Assembly: GCA_964515755.1 (NCBI GenBank)
Contig: CAZEVK010000007.1
Coordinates: forward strand, 1 to 50,137
Direction: 5' to 3'
Length of the DNA stretch: 50,137 nucleotides
Source: JAGVLN01 sp964515755
GTDB lineage: Bacteria > Pseudomonadota > Alphaproteobacteria > Rickettsiales > JABSSG01
Notes under the pieces: model-generated
Told to the model about the DNA's origin: nothing
The model's database searches: none
What the model saw: only the letters and a program-made list of their open reading frames with translations
In this document: positions 8,242 to 17,806 of the stretch, in pieces
Numbering within the stretch: position 1 is the stretch's first letter
How the letters are laid out: each line of letters opens with the position of its first letter
Position numbers and translations under genes: made by a program

Positions 8242-9810
8242 ATGACAGATATTAAAGAAGTTGCATTAAAAAATAATTCATGGCCTTTTGAAGAAGCAAG
8301 AAACATTTTATCTAAGCTAAATAATAAGATACCAAAGAAGAGATATGTCTTATTTGAAACAGGATATGGCCCGTCTGGATTACCACATATTGGTACATTT
8401 TGTGAAGTAGCAAGAACTGTAATGGTTCGTAATGCGTTTAATTTGATCTCAGATATTCCTACAAAACTATTTGTCGTATCTGACGATATGGATGGTTTAA
8501 GAAAAATTCCAGACAACATTCCAAATTCAGAAATGATTAAAGATTATCTAGGAATGCCGCTAACTTCAGTACCCGATCCATTCGGTACTCATAAAAGTTA
8601 TGGCCATCATATGAATGCACGTTTAACAGCTTTTCTTGATCGATTTAATTTTGAATATGAATTTCATAGCGCAACTTATCTTTATAAAAATGGTTTTTTA
8701 GATGAGTTCTTGCTAAGAGCATTAAAACATTATGATGAAATCATGAATCTCATGCTACCAACTCTTGGAGAAGAAAGACAGGCAACCTATAGTCCATTTT
8801 TACCCATTTGCCCTAAAACTGGAAAAGTTTTATATGTTCCAATTATTAGGAAAGATGAAAATGCAGGTACTATAACTTATATTGATGAAAACGAAGAAGT
8901 TACTATTCCTGTTACCGGTGGACACTGCAAATTGCAGTGGAAACCAGATTTTGGAGTACGCTGGGCAGCATTAGATGTAGATTTTGAAATGTATGGCAAA
9001 GATCATCTAGCTAACTCTTCATTGTATAGCGGCATTTGTAAAATTGTTGGAGGAACACCTCCTCAACAATTATGCTATGAAATGTTCTTGGATCATGAAG
9101 GTAAAAAAATCTCTAAATCCAAAGGTAATGGCATAACCATTGATGAGTGGTTAAAATACGCACCTACAGAAAGTCTTTCCCTTTATATGTATCAATCTCC
9201 TAAAAAGGCAAAACGCTTGCATTTTGATGTGATACCTAAAAGCGTCGATGAGTATATAACATTTTTGCAGAAATTCTTTGGTGAAGATGATAACGCAAAA
9301 TTATCTAACCCAATCTGGCATATTCATAATGGCAAACCAATAAAACATGAATTTTTTGGTTTAAGCTTTGCACTATTAATTAATTTAGCCTGTGCATGTA
9401 ACCCAAGTGATAAATCGGTACTATGGGGATTCATTACCAAATATTCCTCTAATGCTAATCCTCAATCTGCACCATTTTTAGATAAATTAGTAGACTATAC
9501 TGTTTGCTATTATAATGATTTTGTAAAGTCAAAAAAAACATATCGCACCCCAGACAAAAATGATTTAAAAACGCTAAAAGAAATAGTAACTATGCTATCA
9601 AACTTAGATAAACATGCTGATGCTCAAGAAATTCAAAATGCATTATATGAAATTGGTAAAACCAGCAATTATACTGACTTAAGAGAGTTTTTCCAGCGTA
9701 TATACGAAATACTTCTTGGACAGTCGCAAGGTCCTCGCATCGGATCTTTTATAGCTTTATATGGCATCGATGAAACTATTAAATTAATAAAATCCTTAAT
9801 TAAGGAGTAA
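8242..9810 (+). CDS. lysS: Lysyl-tRNA synthetase, class I (archaeal type)
   Basis: Charges tRNA-Lys. This is the class I enzyme (Rossmann fold), unrelated to the class II LysRS of most bacteria, and characteristic of archaea, spirochaetes and many alphaproteobacteria including Rickettsia. The protein has 522 residues. HIGH appears as HIGT (49-52) within GYGPSGLPHIGTF, and KMSKS appears as KISKS in GKKISKSKGNGI near residue 292. Start is ATG at 8242. It is divergent from dsbB and followed after 1 base by eno. Confidence 0.97.
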   Translation: MTDIKEVALKNNSWPFEEARNILSKLNNKIPKKRYVLFETGYGPSGLPHIGTFCEVARTVMVRNAFNLISDIPTKLFVVSDDMDGLRKIPDNIPNSEMIKDYLGMPLTSVPDPFGTHKSYGHHMNARLTAFLDRFNFEYEFHSATYLYKNGFLDEFLLRALKHYDEIMNLMLPTLGEERQATYSPFLPICPKTGKVLYVPIIRKDENAGTITYIDENEEVTIPVTGGHCKLQWKPDFGVRWAALDVDFEMYGKDHLANSSLYSGICKIVGGTPPQQLCYEMFLDHEGKKISKSKGNGITIDEWLKYAPTESLSLYMYQSPKKAKRLHFDVIPKSVDEYITFLQKFFGEDDNAKLSNPIWHIHNGKPIKHEFFGLSFALLINLACACNPSDKSVLWGFITKYSSNANPQSAPFLDKLVDYTVCYYNDFVKSKKTYRTPDKNDLKTLKEIVTMLSNLDKHADAQEIQNALYEIGKTSNYTDLREFFQRIYEILLGQSQGPRIGSFIALYGIDETIKLIKSLIKE

Positions 9811-9811
9811 T

Positions 9812-11074
9812 ATGAAAATAAGTAATGTTATTGGAAGAGAAATTATTGATAGTAGAGGTAATCCAACTATTGAAGTTGATGTATATCTTGACTCTGGAGT
9901 TTTTGGTAGAGCAGCAGCACCAAGCGGAGCATCTACAGGTAAAAAAGAAGCTCTTGAAAAACGTGATGGCGATCAAAAAAGATTTAACGGTAAGGGCGTA
10001 TTAAAAGCTGTAGAAATAGTTACTACGGAAATTAAAAAAGCTTTGATAGGTCAAGAAGTAGCACAACAAGCCCATCTTGATAACTTACTCATAGAATTGG
10101 ATGGAACCAAAAATAAATCAAGACTTGGTGCAAATGCAATAGTTGTAACTTCTTTAGCAATCGCAAAAGCTGCAGCGAATGCTACAAATCAACCATTATT
10201 TTCTTATCTTTATCCAGATGCAAATTTATTGCCAATGCCTTTAATCAACATTCTTAACGGAGGGGCACACGCTAACAACAAATTAGACATACAAGAATTT
10301 ATGATTTTGCCAATCGCTGCCAATTCTATAAAAGAAGCGATACAGATAGGGGCAGAAGTTTTTCACAGTTTAAAAACATTGCTAGAAAAAGATGGCTTAA
10401 GTATTAGCGTTGGTGATGAAGGCGGTTTTGCTCCAAGTCTAAAATCTAGCGCGTCTGCGATTGAGTATTTAATTAAAGCAATCGAGCATTCAGGATTTAC
10501 ACCTGGTAAAGATATAGCTTTAGCATTAGACGCTGCGGCATCAGAATTTTACAAAAATAACAAATATATTTTAGAAGGAGAAAATTTAGAACTCTCATCA
10601 CAACAAATGGTAAACTATTACAGTGACTTAATTAAAACATATCCCATTTTTTCAATTGAAGACGCAATGTCTGAAGATGATATTGATGGCTGGCAACTGC
10701 TTACCAAAGAATTAGGCAATAAAATTCAGCTAGTAGGTGACGACGTGTTCGTAAGTAATCCTGATATTCTAAGTAATTATATTGCCAAAAATATTGCAAA
10801 TGCAGTTTTAATAAAACCTAACCAAATTGGTACTTTAACAGAAACATTAAAAGCTATAAGTATCGCTCATAAATCATCGTACCGAACAATATTATCACAT
10901 CGTTCTGGCGAAACAGAAGATACAACAATAGCTCATATCGCTGTCGCAACACAATGCGGTCAAATTAAGACTGGCTCTATGAGCAGAACAGATAGAACTG
11001 CAAAATATAACGAATTAATACGCATCGAAGAGTTTTTAGGCGACAAAGCAAGATTTGCAAAGTTTAATAATTAA
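9812..11074 (+). CDS. eno: Enolase
   Basis: Interconverts 2-phosphoglycerate and phosphoenolpyruvate; also an RNA degradosome partner in some bacteria. The protein has 420 residues. Visible: IIDSRGNPTIEVDV (11-24), the flexible loop GAPSGASTG-like AAPSGASTG, the Mg-binding region SIEDAMSEDD and the catalytic lysine region LIKPNQIGT, ending with SHRSGETED. A strong AAGGAG lies 5 bases before the ATG. It starts 1 base after lysS. Its presence argues against genus Rickettsia, which lacks glycolysis. Confidence 0.98.
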   Translation: MKISNVIGREIIDSRGNPTIEVDVYLDSGVFGRAAAPSGASTGKKEALEKRDGDQKRFNGKGVLKAVEIVTTEIKKALIGQEVAQQAHLDNLLIELDGTKNKSRLGANAIVVTSLAIAKAAANATNQPLFSYLYPDANLLPMPLINILNGGAHANNKLDIQEFMILPIAANSIKEAIQIGAEVFHSLKTLLEKDGLSISVGDEGGFAPSLKSSASAIEYLIKAIEHSGFTPGKDIALALDAAASEFYKNNKYILEGENLELSSQQMVNYYSDLIKTYPIFSIEDAMSEDDIDGWQLLTKELGNKIQLVGDDVFVSNPDILSNYIAKNIANAVLIKPNQIGTLTETLKAISIAHKSSYRTILSHRSGETEDTTIAHIAVATQCGQIKTGSMSRTDRTAKYNELIRIEEFLGDKARFAKFNN

Positions 11075-11114
11075 TATATAATTAAATATAAAGATATAAA
11101 AATTAATATCTGTT

Positions 11115-11444
11115 ATGTACGCCGTAAGAAAAGGAAGAAAATTCCAATTTAAAAAAATTATGCTAGTGTTCTTTGCAACTTTACTAGTTTTTTATTGCTT
11201 ATATCAAGCTATAAATGGCGAACGTGGAATATCATCATTATTTTATCTATCTAAACAGCATAATATCTTAAAAGAAGAAATTGAAGTCCTAAGAACAGAA
11301 CGCTTAGATATAGAAAATCGAGTTAATGCGCTAAAATCAGAGTCCTTGGATATAGACTTACTGGATGAACAAACCAGGAGAGTGCTTGGTTACGCCAGAG
11401 ATGATGAGACTATTTATCTAGATCCTAATGAACCAGCTGAGTAA
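11115..11444 (+). CDS. ftsB: FtsB/DivIC-like septum formation initiator
   Basis: A 109-residue single-pass membrane protein: a basic N-terminus, one membrane helix at about 17-33, then a coiled coil at about 50-85 (LKEEIEVLRTERLDIENRV), and a short tail with LDEQTRRVLGYARDDE, typical of FtsB/DivIC. In divisomes it joins FtsL and FtsQ. The eno-ftsB order is a common proteobacterial arrangement and supports the call. Its last 20 bases overlap the end of convergent comM. Confidence 0.9.
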   Translation: MYAVRKGRKFQFKKIMLVFFATLLVFYCLYQAINGERGISSLFYLSKQHNILKEEIEVLRTERLDIENRVNALKSESLDIDLLDEQTRRVLGYARDDETIYLDPNEPAE

Positions 11445-12947
11445 CATAAATTTGGCGGTAACTAAGTGCTTCAGCAATATGACCTTTATTAACATTTTGT
11501 TCTTCAGCTAAATCAGCTATTGTTCTTGCTACTCTTAGTACTCTATTATAGCCTCGCACAGATAATTTGAATTTTTCTGCCGCCTTTTTTAAAAGATCTA
11601 ACCCTTCTGAATTTGGCAAAGTAATTTCATATAATAATTCTCCATCTAATTCTAAGTTAGTTAAAATTCCAAAACTTTCAAATCTTCTCATTTGAATTTT
11701 TCTAGCGTTACTTACTCTTTCTCCTACAATCTTTGAACTTTCTTCCTTAATATTTCTAAATTCCTGAATTTCAACTGAAAGAATCATAGGAACATCTACA
11801 AATAAATCTATTCGATCAAAAATAGGACCAGAGATTTTGGCTTGATAGTCATGAGCACATCTTGGTGCTTTGCTACAAGCCCTTGAAGGATCAGACAAAT
11901 AGCCACATTTGCATGGATTCATTGCTGCAATAAGCTGAAATTTTGCAGGATATGTGACATGACTATTAGCTCGAGAAATTAAAATTTTTCCAATTTCTAT
12001 CGGCTGTCTTAATGAATCAATAACAGCTCTAAGAAATTCATCTAAGAATAAGACACCATTATGAGAAAGAGAAATCTCCCCAGGCGTAATTCTCTTGCTA
12101 TGACCGCCACCAACCATTGAAACCATTGAACATGAATGATGTGGTGCCCTAAATGGTCTGGCAGTACTTAACTGACCATTATTAAGCTCACCAGCAATAC
12201 TTGCGATCATGCTGGTTTCGAGAATTTCTGTCGGTAACATTTCTAGCAAAATTCCTGGTAAACGTGATGCAATCATTGATTTTCCTGACCCTGGTGGCCC
12301 AGACATCAATAAATGATGCCTACCAGCAGCTGCTATTTCTAAAGCTCTTTTAGCTAGCTTCTGACCTACAACATCTTTAAGATCAAGATGTTTTATGCTA
12401 TTAGGCTCACTATAATTTGGTGTTGGCAATGCTAATAATTGTGTACCTTTAAAATGATTAATAATTGCTAGCAAATCTGAGGCAGCAACTATTAAATTGT
12501 TACCTGACCAAGCAGCTTCAGAACCATTTGCTACCGGACAAATCACTCCCATATTACGTTCATTTGCACCAACTGCTGCTGGTAAAACACCGGTTACAGG
12601 AAGCAATCTTCCATCTAAAGACAACTCCCCTAATATTAAATATTCTTGTAAAACTGACTGTGGAATAATTTTTAAAGATTCCAGTATACAACAAGCAATT
12701 GCTGCATCAAAATGACTACCCTCTTTCATCAAATCGGCAGGAGCAAGATTAATTGTAATTCTTTTAGGTGGCAAAGATAAAGCTAGACTATTAAGCGCAG
12801 ATCGCACTCTTTCACGTGATTCACCAATAGTCTTATCCGGTATCCAACTATATTAAAAGCTGGCAATCCATTAGCCATATGCACTTGAACCTGCACATCA
12901 ATAATGTCTAAGCCTTTAAATGTTAGTGTATTAACAGTTGAAATCAT
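11425..12947 (-). pseudogene. comM: comM/yifB (Mg-chelatase-like AAA+ helicase) with a single-base frameshift
   Basis: ComM is an AAA+ branch-migration helicase that helps integrate transformed DNA. From ATG at 12947 the family N-terminus (MISTVNTLTFKGLDIIDVQV) reads cleanly to NIVG, then loses frame near 12838-12848. The rest (IPDKTIGESRERVRS onward) continues in another frame, from about 12842, to the stop at 11425. One missing base in a glycine codon explains it. Everything downstream looks intact: Walker A GPPGSGKS, FLDEFLRAV, the Cys-rich AMNPCKCGYL and a C-terminal helicase lid. It could be a recent pseudogene, a sequencing error, or rescue from an internal start. The final 20 bases overlap ftsB. 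Confidence 0.88.
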
Positions 12948-13060
12948 GTTCTATATTTCACTTTTTTATTTCAAACCATCACAACCTACACAAAATTCAA
13001 AGAGAAGTAAATAAGTTTACTTAGAGATTTGCAACTTTAGGTTATTAGAAAAACTATGAA

Positions 13061-14260
13061 TTATTTACTAATTTCGTGTGAAACTAGTTGTAGTATAGTA
13101 TATGCTATAGCTTTTTTACTTTGTAGCGTAGTGTGTAAAAATTGTTGAGATTGCTTGGTTAATATCGATACTTTATTAAGATCACTGCCAAAAACAGCGC
13201 TATTAGATACATTATTTACAACGACCATATCAAGATTTTTATCGATCAATTTCTTCTGTCCATATTCAAGCACATTATCAGTTTCAGCAGCAAAGCCAAC
13301 AACAAAAGGTTTGCTTTTCATTTTTGTTATTTCTTTTAATATATCAACCGTTGGTTTAAGCTCTAATTGAATATTGTTTTGTTGTTTTTTTATTTTATTT
13401 TGATTTTTAACTACTGGCGTGTAATCAGCCACTGCTGCACAAGAAATAAAAACATCAGTTTTATCAATATGCTCAAAAACTTTATTTAACATGTCATTAG
13501 CAGAACTTATATTTTCTATTTTAATACCGGAAGCTCTAATAAAACTTGTTGGGCCACTAATTAATACAACCTCTGCACCCATTTCTTGAGCAGATTGCGC
13601 TATTGCATAACCCATTTTGCCAGAGCTAAAATTTGAGATATACCTTACAGCATCAATTTGTTCTATTGTTGGACCAGCAGTAATCACAATTTTTTTTCCA
13701 GAAAATAATTTTCTATATGCAAATAATTGTTCTACGCTTTCAATAATTTCCACTGGTTCTAACATACGACCATAACCATAATCACCACATGCTTGCAATC
13801 CTTCAGTAGGACCAATAATTCTTATATCATTATTTTGTAATTTTTGAATATTTTGCTGAGTGAAGAGATTGTGCCACATTTGCTGATTCATTGCTGGTGA
13901 GATTGCAATCATACTACCAGAAGCAATGCATGTAGATGAAAGTAAATCATCTGCAAATCCTCCTGCTAACTTTGCAATAAAATTTGCACTCGCAGGGGCA
14001 ATTAATATTATATCAGGAAATCTTGCCAGCTCTATATGAAGCGTTTCATTATTTAGGTTGAATAGGTCAGAAGCTTTATAAACATCATCTGTTCCAAGAG
14101 CTTTTTTTAAAGACTCTAATGAAATGAAATACTCTGCAGCTGCTGTAAGTACTATTTTTACTTGCGCTTTTTTTGATGATAATTGTTGAACTAAATCAAT
14201 ACATTTAGTAGCAGCAATACTGCCAGTGATTCCTAAAATAACTTTCTTATTCTTGAGCAT
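13061..14260 (-). CDS. coaBC: Bifunctional phosphopantothenoylcysteine decarboxylase/synthetase
   Basis: Two consecutive coenzyme A steps: ligation of cysteine to 4'-phosphopantothenate, then decarboxylation. The 399-residue protein has an N-terminal flavin-dependent CoaC domain (about 1-175) with GSIAA (13-17), active-site His75 in LHIELAR, the PAMNQQMW motif and a catalytic Cys in GLQACGDYGYGRM. The C-terminal CoaB domain starts near 188 with ITAGPTIEQIDAVRYISNFSSGKMG, plus SCAAVADY. It overlaps the end of cinA by 14 bases, so it is the last gene of the ftsZ-pgpA-cinA-coaBC chain. FMN use by CoaC adds to the flavin demand noted elsewhere. Confidence 0.97.
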   Translation of the reverse strand: MLKNKKVILGITGSIAATKCIDLVQQLSSKKAQVKIVLTAAAEYFISLESLKKALGTDDVYKASDLFNLNNETLHIELARFPDIILIAPASANFIAKLAGGFADDLLSSTCIASGSMIAISPAMNQQMWHNLFTQQNIQKLQNNDIRIIGPTEGLQACGDYGYGRMLEPVEIIESVEQLFAYRKLFSGKKIVITAGPTIEQIDAVRYISNFSSGKMGYAIAQSAQEMGAEVVLISGPTSFIRASGIKIENISSANDMLNKVFEHIDKTDVFISCAAVADYTPVVKNQNKIKKQQNNIQLELKPTVDILKEITKMKSKPFVVGFAAETDNVLEYGQKKLIDKNLDMVVVNNVSNSAVFGSDLNKVSILTKQSQQFLHTTLQSKKAIAYTILQLVSHEISK

Positions 14261-14747
14261 AAACTAAACTTTCAATAGCTAAATTTAATACATGATCAAT
14301 AACTTGCTCTTGAATATCATGGCGATCACCCTTAAGCATTAACTCTTTAACTCTTAAAGATTCATTTCCAATATTTACAGCTATATAAATTAACCCTACC
14401 GGCTTACCGCTACCATCATCATTAGGACCTAAAAGTCCTGTTGTTGCTATACTTAGATAATTGTCTTGATTGCTATTCAAATTCTGAGCCATTAATATGG
14501 CAACCTCAAAACTCACAGCACTATAACTTTCTAAGATTCCTTTTGGTATGTTAAATAAATCAATTTTAGCATTATTTGAATAACTAACTATAGCTTTATC
14601 AAAAAATTCAGATGAACCAGGTAGATATGTAAAGTAAGTAGCTAATAAACCACCTGTACAAGATTCCGCGACACTAATCTTCAAATTATACTTAGCACAA
14701 TAATCAAAGATTTTTTTAACAAGATTAAGATGCTTAGCCTGGATCAT
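14247..14747 (-). CDS. CinA C-terminal-type protein (nicotinamide-nucleotide amidase family)
   Basis: A 166-residue protein consisting only of the CinA C-terminal domain, whose characterised members (PncC) deamidate nicotinamide mononucleotide in NAD recycling. Seen: SVAESCTGGLLATYFT near the N-terminus, the SNNAKIDLF segment, and TGLLGPNDDGSGKPVGLIYIA. A longer reading from 14783 exists, but the ATG at 14747 sits in an ATGA overlap with the pgpA stop and matches the family start. It is translationally coupled to pgpA above and coaBC below. Confidence 0.92.
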   Translation of the reverse strand: MIQAKHLNLVKKIFDYCAKYNLKISVAESCTGGLLATYFTYLPGSSEFFDKAIVSYSNNAKIDLFNIPKGILESYSAVSFEVAILMAQNLNSNQDNYLSIATTGLLGPNDDGSGKPVGLIYIAVNIGNESLRVKELMLKGDRHDIQEQVIDHVLNLAIESLVYAQE

Positions 14748-15325
14748 TTTGTTGTAAAATAGTCTACTATATAGATTAAACAAGCATCATATATAACAAT
14801 AGCAAAAATTGCCGCCATCACATCATCTAACATTATACCAAACCCATCTTTAATTTTTTTATCAATCCAGTTTATTGGCCATGGCTTTAGAATATCAAAA
14901 ATTCTAAATAAAATAAAACTTGTAGACATACTAAAAATTATAAGAAGATCTATCGGAACAAAATTATTTAAAAACATAAAAGAAAAAGGAATCGTTAAAA
15001 AAATTGTAAGCATTTGTCCCACAATTTCATCTATGACTACTTCTCTAGGATCCATGATTCCGGTTAGTTTAGAATATTGACCAGCGCTATAAGTTCCAAT
15101 TGCAAAGATTACTAATGTTGAAATTAATGAAAATATTATGCAAAAAGATATAATCTCCTTTTCAGCGAAAAACGCATGATGAATAGCAATCGCTAAGCTA
15201 AGGATATAATAAGCAACAGGAAATGCTGCAATTGAACCAATTGTTCCAGGAATTTTTGGTATCTTGCCTAAACCAAAGAATGTCGAAATTAAAAAATGTA
15301 TATTATAATATTGTAAAGTTTTCAT
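14744..15325 (-). CDS. pgpA: Phosphatidylglycerophosphatase A
   Basis: Inner-membrane phosphatase that dephosphorylates phosphatidylglycerophosphate to phosphatidylglycerol. The protein has 193 residues. Family motifs: GLGKIPKIPGTIGS near residue 18, DPREVVIDEIVGQ in the middle (acidic metal site), RIFDILKPWPINWID, and GFGIMLDDVMAA toward the C-terminus, with intervening membrane helices. Its ATG overlaps the ftsZ stop (ATGA, 15322-15325) and its own stop overlaps the next ATG, so it lies inside a tightly coupled chain. Confidence 0.95.
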   Translation of the reverse strand: MKTLQYYNIHFLISTFFGLGKIPKIPGTIGSIAAFPVAYYILSLAIAIHHAFFAEKEIISFCIIFSLISTLVIFAIGTYSAGQYSKLTGIMDPREVVIDEIVGQMLTIFLTIPFSFMFLNNFVPIDLLIIFSMSTSFILFRIFDILKPWPINWIDKKIKDGFGIMLDDVMAAIFAIVIYDACLIYIVDYFTTK

Positions 15326-16656
15326 TTATCATTTTGTTTTCTAATGAAAGCAGGAATATCATCTAAATCATTAACCTCATAAGAGTCTGTAAATCCAGAT
15401 ATACGATCTTTTTGAGTTATTTTTGCAACAGGACTGATTGGATCATCAGAGCCTGAATTTTTAATTTTCCCAAATAAGCCTGATAAGCTAAAGAAACTCT
15501 TTTTTTCAGGCTTTTTATCTACTTGATCATCTGACTGATCAATATAGACATTTAATTCTTCAGATGTATCAAGATCCTCTTCTTGGCCATTTGTAAGATC
15601 ATCTAATTCTTCATCCAATTCTATCAATGCATCTAACACTTCTTCTTCTAATGATTGATTGTTTTGTAAAATTTGATTATTCATTTTTCCTGAATCAATA
15701 CCAGTTGCAACAACAGAAACTCTGATTTTACCATCAAGATTAGCATTGAAAGTAGAACCAAAAATGATATTTGCATCTTCATTTTCTATTTCTTCTCTAA
15801 TTCTATTAGCCGCTTCATCAACTTCAAACAATGTCATATCATGACCGCCAGTAATGTTAATCAGTACACCTTTGGCACCTTTCATTGATGAATGCGCAAG
15901 TAATGGATTAGCAATCGCCGCTTCTGCAGCTTTTACAGCTCTACCCGATCCTTCGGCTTCACCAGTTCCCATCATTGCTTTACCCATTTGACTCATGGTG
16001 GTTTTAATGTCTGCAAAATCCAAATTAATCAAACCTGGCATAATCATTAAATCTGTAATACCTCTAACACCAGCATGTAAAACATCATCAGCCATTTTAA
16101 ATGCATCAGCAAAAGTAGTATTTTCATTAGCAATTCTAAACAAATTTTGATTTGGAATAATAATTAAGGTATCAACATGTTTTGCTAATTCCTCAATACC
16201 TTTCTCTGCAATACGCATACGGTTTGAGCCTTCAAAAAGAAATGGCTTTGTAACAACACCAACTGTTAATATACCTGAAGATTTTGCTGCTTTAGCAATA
16301 ATTGGTGCAGCTCCGGTACCAGTACCTCCCCCCATACCTGCAGTAATAAACACTATGTTACTTTGTCCTAAGTGCTGCATAATATCATCTAAAGACTCAT
16401 TAGCTGAAGAGGCGCCCACTTCAGGACAAGCTCCAGCACCAAGACCACGAGTTTCTTTTTTTCCAAGTTGAATCTTTCTCGGAGCTAATGAATATTCCAA
16501 GGCCTGAGCATCTGTATTAGTAACAACAAATTCCGCACCTTGCAATTTAGCATTTATCATATTATTTACAGCATTACCTCCTGCTCCGCCAACCCCTACA
16601 ACTGTTATGATTGGTTTAAGAATTATGTTTTCAGCTGCTTGTAAATTGATTGTCAT
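15322..16656 (-). CDS. ftsZ: Cell division protein FtsZ
   Basis: Tubulin-like GTPase forming the cytokinetic ring. The protein has 444 residues. The nucleotide site is intact: GVGGAGGNAVNNM (21-33), tubulin signature GGGTGTGAAP (109-118) and the NADDVLH-like T7 region. A variable acidic linker spans about 330-420. The extreme C-terminus DDIPAFIRKQ is the conserved peptide that binds FtsA/ZipA-type anchors. It begins the ftsZ-pgpA-cinA-coaBC series. A 97-base gap separates it from fabD upstream. Confidence 0.98.
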   Translation of the reverse strand: MTINLQAAENIILKPIITVVGVGGAGGNAVNNMINAKLQGAEFVVTNTDAQALEYSLAPRKIQLGKKETRGLGAGACPEVGASSANESLDDIMQHLGQSNIVFITAGMGGGTGTGAAPIIAKAAKSSGILTVGVVTKPFLFEGSNRMRIAEKGIEELAKHVDTLIIIPNQNLFRIANENTTFADAFKMADDVLHAGVRGITDLMIMPGLINLDFADIKTTMSQMGKAMMGTGEAEGSGRAVKAAEAAIANPLLAHSSMKGAKGVLINITGGHDMTLFEVDEAANRIREEIENEDANIIFGSTFNANLDGKIRVSVVATGIDSGKMNNQILQNNQSLEEEVLDALIELDEELDDLTNGQEEDLDTSEELNVYIDQSDDQVDKKPEKKSFFSLSGLFGKIKNSGSDDPISPVAKITQKDRISGFTDSYEVNDLDDIPAFIRKQNDK

Positions 16657-16753
16657 AAAACACCTAAGATATTTAAATAAAGTTAATAAGATTTATTCTT
16701 TTTAGTGATTATAAAGTACAACTTATTAATTTTGTAGTGAAATATTCGTAGAA

Positions 16754-17692
16754 TTATAAATTTTGTATAAAATTCTCTATATCTTGAGAACTTTGTATTG
16801 ACGTACCCAAAATACTTGGTTCTGTTTTTTTGAACAGACCGGTTAGGACTTTGCCTGAACCAATTTCAACAACATTATCAACTCCTAAAAGACTTAATTC
16901 TAAAATAGTTTCTCTCCACCTTACCATTCCAGTTACTTGTTTAACTAATAGTTCTTTAATATCATTTTTATTACTTATAGGTTTTGCGGTAAAATTAGCA
17001 ATCACTGAAACACTCGGATTATCAACATGTACTGTTTCAAGTGCCAATTCTAAAGCATCTTGAGCTTTTTTCATTAATTGGCAATGAAATGGTGCACTTA
17101 CATTTAATTTTATTGTTTTGTAACCTCTTATTATTGATAATTTAATTGCTTCTTCTACTGCTTCCTTCGTTCCACTTAGAACTTGCTGTCCAATCGAATT
17201 ATCATTAGCAACTTGGCATACACCAATTTGTGCAGCTTGTACTGCAATTTCTTGTACAGAAGACATATCAGCACCAAGTATTGCAACCATTGCACCATGG
17301 CCTAAAGGCACTGCTTCTTGCATAGCTTTACCTCTAATTTTTAACAATTTTGCACAATCAGACAAAGAAAAAACACCAGCAGCAGTAAGAGCAGTAAATT
17401 CTCCCAAAGAATGACCAGCAACATAATCACAAATTTCTGGCAATTTTTTTCTTGATTGCTCTTCTATCACTTTTAAAATTGCAATTGAACATGCCATTAA
17501 TGCCGGTTGAGCATTTTCAGTTAAAATCAGCTCTTCTGCAGGCCCTGATAAAATAATACTCGATAAATTCTGACTCAAAGCATCATCTACCTCCTGCATA
17601 ACCATTTTAGCAATCGGAAAATTATCAACTACATCCTTGCACATACCCACTAATTGAGAACCTTGACCTGGAAAAACATAAGCTCTTTTCAT
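16754..17692 (-). CDS. fabD: Malonyl-CoA:ACP transacylase
   Basis: Loads malonyl groups onto acyl carrier protein for type II fatty acid synthesis. From ATG at 17692 it is 312 residues, the normal length: YVFPGQGSQ at 5-13, nucleophile Ser95 in GHSLGEF, arginine in the LRIRG-like KIRGKAMQ, and catalytic His in APFHCQLM near 204. A 326-residue reading from 17734 exists, but the inner ATG is preceded by TAGGA and aligns with the family start. No other fab genes lie beside it. Confidence 0.96.
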   Translation of the reverse strand: MKRAYVFPGQGSQLVGMCKDVVDNFPIAKMVMQEVDDALSQNLSSIILSGPAEELILTENAQPALMACSIAILKVIEEQSRKKLPEICDYVAGHSLGEFTALTAAGVFSLSDCAKLLKIRGKAMQEAVPLGHGAMVAILGADMSSVQEIAVQAAQIGVCQVANDNSIGQQVLSGTKEAVEEAIKLSIIRGYKTIKLNVSAPFHCQLMKKAQDALELALETVHVDNPSVSVIANFTAKPISNKNDIKELLVKQVTGMVRWRETILELSLLGVDNVVEIGSGKVLTGLFKKTEPSILGTSIQSSQDIENFIQNL

Positions 17693-17806
17693 AATAAATC
17701 CTAAATAATTATAATTACATAAAACTTTTGCCATAAAACGCTAGCTTTTTCAAGGTATATTGTTTAATCTGGTCAAATAGTTTTTACCTTAATTTGTATT
17801 TTAATT

